A program made the position numbers and the translations under genes. A DNA stretch of 64,000 bases from G965247475 sp965247475 (lineage in GTDB: Bacteria > Chloroflexota > UBA11872), in NCBI GenBank assembly GCA_965247475.1, contig OZ252016.1, positions 558,001-622,000 on the forward strand. The letters run 5' to 3'. The first letter of the stretch is position 1. Every line of letters starts with the position of its first letter. A model generated the notes under the pieces. It was not told the origin of the DNA, ran no database searches, and was given only the letters and a program-made list of their open reading frames with translations. This document shows positions 8,949-20,301 of the stretch, one piece after another.

Positions 8949-9260
8949 CTAGTAGCGTCCGCCCCCGCCCCCGCCCCCGCCGCCGCCGTAGCCGCCGCCG
9001 CCGCCGCCGGAACGCGGCTGTCGCGGTCGCGCCTCGTTCACCGTGAGCGTCCGGCCGCCAAGATCGGAGCCGTTCAGCGCCTCGACCGCCACGCGCGCCT
9101 CGTCGCTGTTGATCATCTCGACGAAGCCAAAGCCGCGCGACTGACCGGTGTCGCGATCCTTGATGATCGTGGCGCGCGTCACTTCACCGTGCTCGCCGAA
9201 CGCGCCCTGCAAGTCGTCCTCGGTCGTGTGATAGGGGAGATTCCCCACGTAGATTTCCAT
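8949..9260 (-). CDS. RRM RNA-binding protein with Gly-rich tail
   Basis: A 103-residue single RRM-domain protein. RNP2 is IYVGNL at residues 3-8 and RNP1 is RGFGFVEM at about 42-49, followed by the usual beta4 NGSDLGGRTLTVNEARP. The C-terminal 20 residues are almost all glycine with Tyr and Arg, as in cyanobacterial and other bacterial cold-inducible RNA-binding proteins. It is expected to bind single-stranded RNA in the cytoplasm; a cold-stress role is known for the family and only inferred here. Monocistronic, with its own terminator and a 330-bp upstream region without other genes. Confidence 0.93.
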   Translation of the reverse strand: MEIYVGNLPYHTTEDDLQGAFGEHGEVTRATIIKDRDTGQSRGFGFVEMINSDEARVAVEALNGSDLGGRTLTVNEARPRQPRSGGGGGGYGGGGGGGGGGRY

Positions 9261-9593
9261 TCACCCAAACCCTGCCGCGGACCCGCACCGCGTTGTCCTT
9301 GATGCCGCACAACACCCTGGCCGGCGGCAGCTATGCCTACAATTCACGTCGAAACCGGAACATGGCGGCGGGTCCGCCGGCCCGAAGTCCGACATCCGAC
9401 AGTAGCACGTTGATCGTCCCATCCAACCAGATTCCTGGTGTGGGTCCTTTCGATCGGCGCCGCGCCCTCCCTCCGGCGAGCGTCGGAGTCCGAGGGGGCG
9501 CGCTACCGGCCATGCGTCCCACGTGGCCTGTGCCCTTCGCCGCCGCTACGACGGTCATGACGTCGTTCTGACATCAGACCTCGGAAAGCAGCC
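9261..9593. other. Divergent intergenic region, no gene seen
   Basis: About 330 bp between the divergent RRM and antitoxin genes. It should hold both promoters and a possible long leader of the RRM gene. No convincing promoter hexamers, coding sequence or repeat family was recognised. Confidence 0.5.
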
Positions 9594-9836
9594 ATGCCGC
9601 ACCTCGCGCTGTGGGGAATTCCCGACCACGTGCACCGGGAGCTGAAAGCCGCCGCCGCCCGCAACCACCGCAGCCTGAACGGGGAGATCCTTGCGCGCTT
9701 GACCGCCTCGGTTTGCTCCGCCCCGGTGGACGCGCAGGCGCTGCTGGACCGGATCGCGCGGCGGCACGAGGGCTTGGGACCGATCGACCTGAGCGAGCCG
9801 GCGCTCAATGAGATGCGAAACGCCGGCCGCCGCTGA
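9594..9836 (+). CDS. FitA-like ribbon-helix-helix antitoxin
   Basis: An 80-residue protein whose first 45 residues form an Arc/FitA-type ribbon-helix-helix DNA-binding domain (LALWGIPDHVHRELKAAAAR, then HRSLNGEILARL). The C-terminal tail (IDLSEPALNEMRNAGRR) resembles the toxin-binding extension of VapB/FitA antitoxins. Antitoxins of this family are normally followed, with a one- to four-base overlap, by a VapC/FitB PIN-domain RNase. Here no intact toxin follows; only a short degenerate start of one is seen (next entry). It may persist as an orphan antitoxin. Confidence 0.82.
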   Translation: MPHLALWGIPDHVHRELKAAAARNHRSLNGEILARLTASVCSAPVDAQALLDRIARRHEGLGPIDLSEPALNEMRNAGRR

Positions 9837-9958
9837 TCGTCGTCGACAAGAGGGTCATGGTCCGGCTTGTGGTCGGCGGCGCCGGGTGCGCGGGCCTCGC
9901 TGACGTTCGCCTCGCGGCGATCGAGGGGCGGTACGATGGCGCGGTTTTCCCGTGTTGA
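9833..9958 (+). pseudogene. Vestigial PIN-domain toxin start
   Basis: Overlapping the antitoxin stop, a frame opening with CTG reads LIVVDKRVMVRLVVGG. This matches the first strand and helix of PIN toxins (typically MIVVDTNVLVRLLV), including the first catalytic aspartate. The resemblance ends within about 20 residues and the frame stops at 9956-9958, inside the next gene's leader. The normal ATG is CTG, the conserved Thr-Asn after Asp is Lys-Arg, and the rest of the roughly 130-residue toxin is gone. Position and sequence both fit a deleted vapC/fitB partner; the short match leaves room for chance. Confidence 0.5.
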
Positions 9959-11111
9959 GCGTCAGGTCACCATGCCCACGCTGGCGGTACCCAAAGAGCC
10001 GGATGTCGGCGAGCATCGGGTCGCGCTCGTTCCGCTCGTGCTCCCCAACCTCATCGAGGCCGGGTTTGACATAACGATCGAGGCCGGCGCCGGGATGAGC
10101 GCGCACATCACCGATGCCGAGTACTCCGATCGTGGTGCCGCGATGGTGGCCGATCGGGCCGAGCTGCTCGCCGGCGCCGACGTGGTCGCCACGGTGCGCG
10201 GCTTGCTCGGGGGCGATGGCTTTCGGGCGATGCGCGCGGGCGCGGCGCTCGTCGGTCTGCTCGATCCGCTCGGGAATCCGGCCATGCGTGAGGTGGCACA
10301 GCACGGCCTGACCGCCTTCGCCATGGAGCTGATGCCGCGCATCACGCGCGCACAGAGCATGGACGCCCTCAGTTCCATGGCCACCCTGGCTGGCTACCGT
10401 GCGGTGATTCTGGCCGCGCAGGCGGTGCCGCGTTTGTTTCCGCTGATGATGACGGCCGCCGGCACGCTCACCGCCTCGCGCGTGCTCGTGCTCGGCGCGG
10501 GCGTCGCCGGGCTGCAGGCCATCGCGACCGCGCGCCGGCTCGGCGCGGTGGTGGATGCGTACGACGTACGACCGGCCGTGAAGGAGCAGGTGGAGAGCCT
10601 TGGCGCGAACTTCGTCGCGCTTGAGCTCGAAGCCGGACAGGCCGAGGACGCCGGCGGCTACGCGACCGCCCAGGCCCACGACTTCTACGAGCGCCAGGAG
10701 GCGCTGCTTTCCGACCGCCTGAGCCAGGCCGACGCCGTGATAACCACCGCGCTCGTGCCCGGCCGCGACGCGCCCAAGTTGATCTCCGCCGCCAGCATCG
10801 AGCGCATGCGGCCGGGCGCCGTCATCGTCGACCTCGCCGCGGAGCGCGGCGGCAACAGCGAGCTCACCGAGCCCGGCCGCACGGTCGAGCGGTTCGGGGT
10901 CACTATCATCGGCCCGATCCAGCTCGCCGCCGAGGTGCCGGTCCACGCGAGCCAGATGTACGCCCGCAACATCAGTTCCTTCGTCCAGCTGCTGATACGA
11001 GACGGCGAGCTGACCTTCGATCAGGAGGACGAGATCGTGCGATCCACGCTGGTTGCGCACCGGGGCGAGCTGGTCAATCCGATGGTCCGCAAGAGCCTCG
11101 GCGAGGCCTGA
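9936..11111 (+). CDS. pntA: NAD(P) transhydrogenase subunit alpha part 1 (NAD-binding)
   Basis: Domain I of the proton-translocating transhydrogenase, which binds NAD(H) on the cytoplasmic side. About 391 residues from the ATG at 9936, chosen because GAGGGG lies 7 bp upstream. An ATG at 9972 gives the family-typical start MPTLAVPKEPDVGEHRVALV and is the main alternative. The alanine-dehydrogenase-like fold shows the dinucleotide motif VLVLGAGVAGLQAIATARRL and the RQD-loop region (YDVRPAVKEQVESLGANF). The subunit is split, with the membrane helices encoded by the next gene, as in Rhodospirillum-type enzymes. Three-gene operon with gaps of 3 bp. Confidence 0.94.
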   Translation: MARFSRVERQVTMPTLAVPKEPDVGEHRVALVPLVLPNLIEAGFDITIEAGAGMSAHITDAEYSDRGAAMVADRAELLAGADVVATVRGLLGGDGFRAMRAGAALVGLLDPLGNPAMREVAQHGLTAFAMELMPRITRAQSMDALSSMATLAGYRAVILAAQAVPRLFPLMMTAAGTLTASRVLVLGAGVAGLQAIATARRLGAVVDAYDVRPAVKEQVESLGANFVALELEAGQAEDAGGYATAQAHDFYERQEALLSDRLSQADAVITTALVPGRDAPKLISAASIERMRPGAVIVDLAAERGGNSELTEPGRTVERFGVTIIGPIQLAAEVPVHASQMYARNISSFVQLLIRDGELTFDQEDEIVRSTLVAHRGELVNPMVRKSLGEA

Positions 11112-11114
11112 GCC

Positions 11115-11399
11115 GTGGACCAGTTCATCATCCTGCTGACCGTTTTCATCCTCGCGGGGTTCGTGGGATTCGAGGTCATCACCAAAGTGCCCCCGACGCT
11201 CCACACGCCGCTGATGTCGGGCGCGAACGCGATCTCGGGGATCACCATCGTGGGCGCGATCATCGCCGCCGGCGCGCAGGCCAGCACCCTCGCGGCCGTG
11301 CTCGGCGTTGTCGCGCTCGTGCTGGCCACCATCAACGCCGTCGGCGGTTTCCTCGTCACCCATCGAATGCTCTCGATGTTCAAGCCGCGGAAGCGCTAG
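11115..11399 (+). CDS. pntA2: NAD(P) transhydrogenase subunit alpha part 2
   Basis: A 94-residue membrane protein with three hydrophobic helices and the family motif TPLMSGANAISGITIVGA, corresponding to the N-terminal half of membrane domain II (the PntA C-terminus in E. coli). It starts with GTG 3 bp after pntA1 and ends 3 bp before pntB, so translation is probably coupled. It forms the proton channel together with the PntB helices. Confidence 0.94.
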   Translation: MDQFIILLTVFILAGFVGFEVITKVPPTLHTPLMSGANAISGITIVGAIIAAGAQASTLAAVLGVVALVLATINAVGGFLVTHRMLSMFKPRKR

Positions 11400-11402
11400 C
11401 CG

Positions 11403-12788
<1,386 letters not shown>

Positions 12789-12889
12789 CGGTCACAGTAT
12801 GATCGAGCCCTTCTCGCCTCCATCGCGGCCGGCCGCCGGCCCGGTGGACGAGCTGCCCCGGATCTGAGCGAACGAGGGGAGCCCACCCC

Positions 12890-13408
12890 ATGAGCGAGCC
12901 GAAGCTCGACGGCACCGACATCGAACGGGTGTTCAAGGACACGATGGCGTCGCTTGCGTCGGGCGTGGCGGTCGTCACCGGGCTCGATCCCGACGGGACG
13001 CCGCGCGGGCTCACGGTCACGTCGATCGCCTCGTACTCGGGCGACCCGCCGTCGGTCCTGGTCAGCATCGACCGCACCTCCAGCAGCTACCGGGCGCTCA
13101 CCGAGGGCTCGCACTTCGCCGTCAACCTCCTCGGCGCCGATCAATCGGACCTCGCCGACCTCTTCGCGTCGAAGGTCGCCGACAAGTTCGACCGCTGCGC
13201 CCACACAGGCTGGGGAGACGGCACGCCCGTTCTAGACGGCGCGCTTGCGACCCTGGTCTGCCGCCGCTCGTTCATCGCTGAGCACGGCGACCACGCCATC
13301 GTGATCGGGAACGCCGTTGAGGGAGCGGTGAACGGCGACGCGCCGCTCGTGTACTGGCGCCGCGGCTACTACGACCGTCTAAGCCGAACGGACGCGCCGT
13401 CCGCGTGA
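12890..13408 (+). CDS. Flavin reductase domain protein
   Basis: A 172-residue FMN-binding split-barrel protein of the flavin reductase / HpaC-like family. It carries the characteristic N-terminal segment (FKDTMASLASGVAVVTG, GLTVTSIASYSGDPPSVLVS) and HFAVNLLGADQSDLADLFAS. These proteins supply reduced flavin to two-component monooxygenases or act on other flavins. The ATG at 12890 is preceded by GAGGGGAG. No partner oxygenase is adjacent, so the physiological substrate is unknown. Confidence 0.9.
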   Translation: MSEPKLDGTDIERVFKDTMASLASGVAVVTGLDPDGTPRGLTVTSIASYSGDPPSVLVSIDRTSSSYRALTEGSHFAVNLLGADQSDLADLFASKVADKFDRCAHTGWGDGTPVLDGALATLVCRRSFIAEHGDHAIVIGNAVEGAVNGDAPLVYWRRGYYDRLSRTDAPSA

Positions 13409-13573
13409 TCGCCGCGCCCGTTCGCGAGCTTGGTGACCGCATCTCCAGCGCCGCCGCCGTCGACGTGCTTCGCGTGCGCTTGTGGATCGCCGCCCGGTTC
13501 CCTAATCTCAAAAGGCTGCCCGGACAGCGCGTCGTCGGGCACCGTGCCGCAACCCCGGGCCTGGAGGTCATCC

Positions 13574-13879
13574 ATGCGGTTCATCGGATCGATTATCAAG
13601 CGCTTGGCGATCCTTGGTGCGCTGGTTGGCATTGGGACCGCCGCTTTCCGGTACTTTCGTGATCCCTTGCGCCGTCGTCGGGCGCAGGACCTGGCATCGA
13701 CCGCCGCGTCCACGGCCGGCCAGGTGGCGGCGCGGGCCGGCGAGACGGTGCAGGGCGCAATCAAACGCGGTGAGTCCGAATCGGCCGGCGAGACGGTGCA
13801 GGGCGCAATCAAACGCGGTGAGTCCGAATCGGCCGACGAGGGCGAATCTCGAGAACCCGAGGAGCGTCCGGGGGTCTAA
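13574..13879 (+). CDS. Small membrane-anchored protein with duplicated 16-residue tail repeat
   Basis: A 101-residue protein. Residues 8-22 form a hydrophobic stretch (IIKRLAILGALVGIG) followed by a basic then Ala/Thr-rich region. The C-terminus carries two identical 16-residue units, AGETVQGAIKRGESES, encoded by an exact 48-bp tandem duplication, and an acidic tail. GGAGG precedes the ATG. Such YtxH-like small membrane proteins are common and of unknown function. The perfect nucleotide identity of the units says the duplication is recent. Confidence 0.6.
   Translation: MRFIGSIIKRLAILGALVGIGTAAFRYFRDPLRRRRAQDLASTAASTAGQVAARAGETVQGAIKRGESESAGETVQGAIKRGESESADEGESREPEERPGV
13736..13831 (+). repeat. 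Exact 2 x 48-bp tandem repeat inside a gene
   Basis: Units at 13736-13783 and 13784-13831 are identical, in frame and divisible by three, so the copy number could change without breaking the reading frame. Confidence 0.95.
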
Positions 13880-14180
13880 GCCGCGCACCCTCTGGTCATT
13901 CCGGCTCGGGGCGGCCCTAGTCGAACCGTGCACCCTGAGCCCTTCGGCAGGCTCTGTCGAAGGGGCCGTACCACCGGACGTCACCCTGAGCCACCCCTCA
14001 TATCATTCCGAGGCGAAGCCGAGGAATCTCATGGGCACCGGACCGTCGAAAGCCGTTCGAAGGACCTGTCGCTCACCGTCCGTCGTCGCGGGCTCCGCTG
14101 AACCGGCCCGGCGTCGGCCTGCGCCATCGATCCCCGCTGTACCCTCATGCCGGCGCTGGAGACCTCAATGAGGACCCGGT
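13880..14180. repeat. Intergenic mosaic of dispersed repeats B and A
   Basis: The gap between the small membrane protein and the mutarotase holds a B copy at 13920-13966 (TCGAACCGTGCACCCTGAGC, then CTCTGTCGAAGGGG). An A copy follows at 14002-14043 (TCATTCCGAGGCGAAGCCGA, then GGAATCTCATGG). No gene or RNA was recognised in it. Confidence 0.75.
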
Positions 14181-14543
14181 ATGCAGAGCCGCGGCTACAC
14201 GGCCAATCTGCGCGACGACCCCGAGGCAATCGAGAGCTACAAGGCCTACCACGCCGACGCCTGGCCCGAGGTGCTGGAGCACTCGCGGCGGATCGGGGTC
14301 GGCAAAGCCCGGATCTTTCTCCTCGGTCGGCGGCTGTTCATGTACATGGAGACCACCGACAACTTCCAGATTCCAGACGCGTCACGTCCACCTGAAGACG
14401 CGCACCCGCGCGTGCAGGAGTGGCAATTGCTGATGGCCGGCTACCTGGAGCGCGTTCCCGAGGCCGGCCCGGAATCCGTCTGGGCCGAGATGGAGTTGAT
14501 CCACACCGCCGGCGACGACCACGACGAAGGGTCGAGCGGATAG
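14181..14543 (+). CDS. L-rhamnose/L-fucose mutarotase family protein
   Basis: A 120-residue protein of the RhaM (PF05336) family, a ferredoxin-like dimer that interconverts sugar anomers. It shows the family segments LRDDPEAIESYKAYHADAWP (with the catalytic histidine of the YKxxH motif), IFLLGRRLFMYMETTDNF and VQEWQLLMAGYLE. Start at the ATG, at family position. It lies 133 bp upstream of an enolase-superfamily dehydratase, which suggests a 6-deoxyhexose or sugar-acid pathway. Rhamnose versus fucose cannot be told. Confidence 0.87.
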   Translation: MQSRGYTANLRDDPEAIESYKAYHADAWPEVLEHSRRIGVGKARIFLLGRRLFMYMETTDNFQIPDASRPPEDAHPRVQEWQLLMAGYLERVPEAGPESVWAEMELIHTAGDDHDEGSSG

Positions 14544-14676
14544 GCCACGCTTCGGCCCGGCCGCGGCGCGCGCCTCGAGCCATGGGTATCGGTCGGCGCC
14601 CGGGCCGCCGCGCGCACGCGCCGACGCGGCACCCCGTATCCTCCCGTAGGTCCCCAGTGCCGGAGGTCCCGCGGCC

Positions 14677-15831
14677 ATGAAGATCGCCGACATCAGCTCG
14701 TATACCGCTCGGGTGGGTGACGTCAACCTCTGCTTCCTCAGAGTCGAGAGCGACGATGGCTACTACGGATGGGGGGAGGCCGGCGTCGGAACCCGCTCGC
14801 TTGCCGTGGACGGCGCCGTACGCCATTTCTGCGAGTTCCTGCTGGGGAAGGACCCGATGCGCCGCGGGGCGCTCTGGCAGCACATGTATCGGGGCCAGTA
14901 CTACGAGGGCGGGCGCATCCTCACGTCCGCCATATCGGCCATCGACATCGCGCTGCACGACCTCGTCGCCCGCAAGCTCGGCGTCCCCGTCTATGAGCTG
15001 CTCGGCGGCAAGCACCGCGACTACATTCCGTGTTTCATCACGATGATCAATCGCCCGGGGCCGGAGATGATCGATGAGGTCCTCGGCCGCATCGACGAAG
15101 GCTGGTCGGTCTTTCGCTCAGCCTGGGTGGATCGGCCCAGCGGCGGCGACCCGAGCCTGTTCGAGCCTCGCGAGTCCCTTGCCGAGACCGCCAAGTGGCT
15201 CACCCGGCTGCGGGAAGCCGTGGGCGGCGACCCAGTGCTCGGCATCGACTACCACCACCGGCTCAGCGTTGCCGAGGCGGCCTCGTTCTGCCAGCGCATG
15301 CCCCCCGGCACGCTCGACTTTCTGGAAGAGCCGATCCGCGATGAGACGCCGGCCGCCTACGCCGAGCTCCGCCGTCTCACCGACATCCCCTTCGCCATCG
15401 GCGAGGAGTTCGCCAGCAAATGGCAGGCGCTGCCGTACATCGAAGAAGGCCTGACCAACTTCGCGCGGATGGACATCCTTAACATCGGCGGCTTCACCGA
15501 ATTCATGAAAGTCGCGGGCTGGTGCGAGGCGCACTACATCGATCTCATGCCGCACAACCCCTCGGGGCCGGTCGGGACCGCTGCGCACCTCCATCTCGGC
15601 GCCGCCGTCCCCAACTTCGCGTGGCTGGAGGATCGGTCCACCGAACGGCAATGGCCCGAGCTGGACGAGATCGTCCTGGAACAGCCGCGGCTGGAGGGCG
15701 TCTGGTATCCGGTGCCGGACGGACCCGGGCTCGGCATCGAGATCGATGTGGACGCCATCAAAGACCAGCCCTTCGAGTTCTGGTCCAGCATGCACCTGCA
15801 CCGCCGCGACGGCTCCTACACCAACTTCTAG
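14677..15831 (+). CDS. Mandelate racemase/muconate lactonizing family dehydratase
   Basis: An enolase-superfamily enzyme of 384 residues, with an alpha+beta capping domain at the N-terminus and a (beta/alpha)7-beta barrel. Magnesium ligands are the acidic residues in GIDYHH, FLEEPI and IGEEF. A C-terminal histidine in DLMPHNPSGPVG matches the general base of galactonate/rhamnonate dehydratase-like members. Probably dehydrates an aldonic acid (galactonate-like); exact specificity is not deducible. Proximity to the sugar mutarotase supports a role in sugar catabolism. Confidence 0.88.
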   Translation: MKIADISSYTARVGDVNLCFLRVESDDGYYGWGEAGVGTRSLAVDGAVRHFCEFLLGKDPMRRGALWQHMYRGQYYEGGRILTSAISAIDIALHDLVARKLGVPVYELLGGKHRDYIPCFITMINRPGPEMIDEVLGRIDEGWSVFRSAWVDRPSGGDPSLFEPRESLAETAKWLTRLREAVGGDPVLGIDYHHRLSVAEAASFCQRMPPGTLDFLEEPIRDETPAAYAELRRLTDIPFAIGEEFASKWQALPYIEEGLTNFARMDILNIGGFTEFMKVAGWCEAHYIDLMPHNPSGPVGTAAHLHLGAAVPNFAWLEDRSTERQWPELDEIVLEQPRLEGVWYPVPDGPGLGIEIDVDAIKDQPFEFWSSMHLHRRDGSYTNF

Positions 15832-15848
15832 CGCGCGTCGGGCAACGT

Positions 15849-15873
15849 GGTGGCCCGACCTTCAGGTCGGGAT
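15849..15873. repeat. Dispersed palindromic repeat C
   Basis: GGTGGCCCGACCTTCAGGTC followed by GGGAT. The core CCCGACCTTCAGGTCGGG is a near-perfect palindrome that folds as a short hairpin. Other copies lie at 25127-25151, 27590-27614 and 46554-46578. Confidence 0.75.
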
Positions 15874-15987
15874 TTCCCAGCGACGGAGTGAGGGGGGCCT
15901 CCGCGAGCCCGCAAGCACCCCTGCCCCGAACCATTCCCGCGTCCCCGCCATCCTAGAATTGACCGCCCCACCCACCGTCTCTCCTTG

Positions 15988-18036
<2,049 letters not shown>

Positions 18037-18212
18037 GCCGCCAGGCTCGCTTGGGAGAGTTCGAGTGGCTGGCGCTGCGCGCAGCCTGGGACCGAGTGAG
18101 GGCGAGCCCGTAGCCGCCTGCGGCTGGGCGGAGGTGTATCGGGCGCTATTCTGATCCGGTGCAGCGGCCGGCTTGGCCGCTGGCGAAAGCGTTGCAACCA
18201 GGAGGCCCGGCA

Positions 18213-18788
18213 ATGCGACTGTGGCGCCGACGATGGATGCTCGGGCTGGCGGCGATGATGGCCGTCGCCGTTCTAAGCGCGTGCGGCGAGAGCGTGGTCG
18301 GCGAGCAGCCCGGAAAATTCTCCGTGGCGACCGGCGAGATGGCGAAAGAGGCCGACCTGCTTCTCACCGAGGCCGACGCCGGCCGGACGATCCAGGCCCC
18401 GACGTTCCAAGCCGATATCGGTCTGCTGGACAAGAAGGGTGTGATGCTCACGCTGGAGGGCGACGACGCCTCGTCGCTGCGCTGGCGCTTCGCGACCAAG
18501 CCGGACCGGCTTCTGGTGGAATGGTACAAGGTCAACGATCGGCTGGCCTTCGAGACCGGCGATCTGATCGGCGACCCCGCGGTGGCGACGAAAGTGCTGG
18601 AGTTCCGGCCCGCCGTCGTCGGCGACACCAGCTTTGTGCTGGAACTCGTCGAGCGGGACCCCGCGGATCGCACCGGCGCGCCGGCCAAACGCCTGGAGTA
18701 CCATTTCTCCGTCTGCTATGAGCCGGACTATTCGGGTGGTGGGACTATTCAGGAGGTGCCGTCGGGCTGCAAGGTCGCCGATCGGTGA
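18213..18788 (+). CDS. Chagasin-like lipoprotein (paralogue 1)
   Basis: A 191-residue lipoprotein. The N-terminal signal (MRLWRRRWMLGLAAMMAVAV) ends in the lipobox LSAC. The mature part begins LLLTEADAGRTIQ, then DIGLLDKKGVMLTLEGDDAS, SLRWRF, DLIGDPAVATKVLEFRP and VLELVERDPADR, ending KRLEYHFSV. The order of these segments follows the Ig-like chagasin/I42 cysteine-protease-inhibitor fold, with altered inhibitory loops. The fold assignment is inference. AGGAGG lies upstream of the ATG. A clear paralogue is at 40712-41317. Confidence 0.72.
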   Translation: MRLWRRRWMLGLAAMMAVAVLSACGESVVGEQPGKFSVATGEMAKEADLLLTEADAGRTIQAPTFQADIGLLDKKGVMLTLEGDDASSLRWRFATKPDRLLVEWYKVNDRLAFETGDLIGDPAVATKVLEFRPAVVGDTSFVLELVERDPADRTGAPAKRLEYHFSVCYEPDYSGGGTIQEVPSGCKVADR

Positions 18789-18814
18789 GCCGGGCGCGGG
18801 CCACTCGCTGTCCC

Positions 18815-20041
18815 CTAACCCGACCCGTTCCAGGTGGCGAGGAACTCGTCGAGCGTGATCGGGTCGGCCAGCTCGTCCACGTAGTACGGGATCGGGCCGG
18901 ACTGGTAGCCCGGCACGAAATCCCCACCCGCCGCCGCCAGGCGCGCCTCTAGCGCCGCGAACCCACGCCAGATCGCGTCCGACTCGACCTCGGTGAACCG
19001 CTGCGCGAACCTGGGCCCCCAGTTCAGCGTGATCGGGTGCGGGCCTTGGGCGCGGCTATGCAGGTCATCCGCGATGCCCGCGTGGTCGGGCCGTTTCAGC
19101 AGTTGGATAACCGTCGCCGCCTTGCACAGCCAGATCGTGAGAATCAGTTTCCCGGCCGGACCAGCGCCGGGATGCAGCGCCTCGAGACCGTCCAGGTACG
19201 CGGCCCGATCCCCGTCGAGCACGGCGCGCAGGCAGCGTTCGGTCGCATCTTTCAGATCGTCTGAACGCGCCGCCCAGCCTTCGAACCGCTCGCGCGACTC
19301 TGGCGACAGGTGCCGCGTGAACCCCAGGTCGTCCTGCTCCCATGCCGAGAAGATCGTGTGGCCGCCGTGGATCGTGCGCCGCTGTGGCTGGGCGCGGTAG
19401 TCGCTGCCCCAGTGCAGCAAGTAGTTGATGTAGACCACCGCATCGCCCGCCTCCAGCTCCACCCGAATCCCGCCCGGCACTGGCGCACGCGCATCCTCCA
19501 GCAGCGCCCGGTTCTCCTCGTCCGTGTTGAGTCGCGTGTGGCTGCCCGGCACCACCCACAGAACCCGGTCGTCATACAGCGGGATGTTCCACTGGATATA
19601 CGTCGGACCGTGCTCCGCCAGCGCGGCCTGCATCGAGCTCATCGGCCCCATGTCGACCGGGTGCACATCGCGGTGCCAGTTCGCCGGACCGTGGTCGCGG
19701 GCGGGGTTGGCCATCATCATCATCTGGGCCACCGCTGCCTGCGGCCGGCTCAACAACTGGTCGGCCACGCCGCGGGTGCGGTCGGACAGCCAGACCTCCA
19801 CGGCGTCGGCCGTGTCGGCATCGATCAGCTTTTCGGTGTTGACGATGCGCGGCTGCGGCGCGGTCTCCCACACGCCGCCGGGCGGATCGTCCGGCCCCCG
19901 CTCGTCCGCCCAGATCCGGCGCTGCCGGTCGAGCAGCGTCTCGTAGCTGGCGCGCAGCGGCTCCAGTTCGCTCGGGGAAACGATCCCGCGAAGGATCAGA
20001 TAGCCGTCACGCAGAAACTTCTCGCGATCGACCTCGGGCAT
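18815..20041 (-). CDS. Phytanoyl-CoA dioxygenase (PhyH) family protein
   Basis: A non-heme Fe(II)/2-oxoglutarate-dependent oxygenase, 408 residues. The iron triad is H123 and D125 in WHRDVHP and H210 in LLHWGSDY; R222 in QRRTIHGG is placed to bind 2-oxoglutarate. The jelly-roll core (WVVPGSHTRLN, LEAGDAVVYINY) is followed by a long helical C-terminus. I prefer the start at MPEVDREKFLRDGYLIL, where family similarity begins, over the longer upstream frame. Substrate unknown; the family is expanded in marine Chloroflexota. Confidence 0.9.
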   Translation of the reverse strand: MPEVDREKFLRDGYLILRGIVSPSELEPLRASYETLLDRQRRIWADERGPDDPPGGVWETAPQPRIVNTEKLIDADTADAVEVWLSDRTRGVADQLLSRPQAAVAQMMMMANPARDHGPANWHRDVHPVDMGPMSSMQAALAEHGPTYIQWNIPLYDDRVLWVVPGSHTRLNTDEENRALLEDARAPVPGGIRVELEAGDAVVYINYLLHWGSDYRAQPQRRTIHGGHTIFSAWEQDDLGFTRHLSPESRERFEGWAARSDDLKDATERCLRAVLDGDRAAYLDGLEALHPGAGPAGKLILTIWLCKAATVIQLLKRPDHAGIADDLHSRAQGPHPITLNWGPRFAQRFTEVESDAIWRGFAALEARLAAAGGDFVPGYQSGPIPYYVDELADPITLDEFLATWNGSG

Positions 20042-20301
20042 GTCCGCAACTCCAAGTCGGCCACCAAGCGCCGGTATTGTCCCATCACCGCCCGCCGACT
20101 CGCCTCCTGTGGGAAGCGCGAAACCTCGCTTCCGGTTCAGGGATATTCCACGGTACTGCTCACCAACTCCCAGCGCCTCCCGAGGTGTAAACCATGTCTC
20201 CGAACACGTGTAAATGATGTCCCCAGTCTGCACACAACCCTGGGGCGCGCCCGGGCGACTTCGAACGGACCCGCCAGGGTCCGACGGACGCAACCACGTC
20301 C

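Noticed and set aside
8960..9010. Glycine-codon run as a microsatellite or noncoding repeat
   Set aside because: It is the Gly-rich tail of an intact RRM protein, normal for the family.
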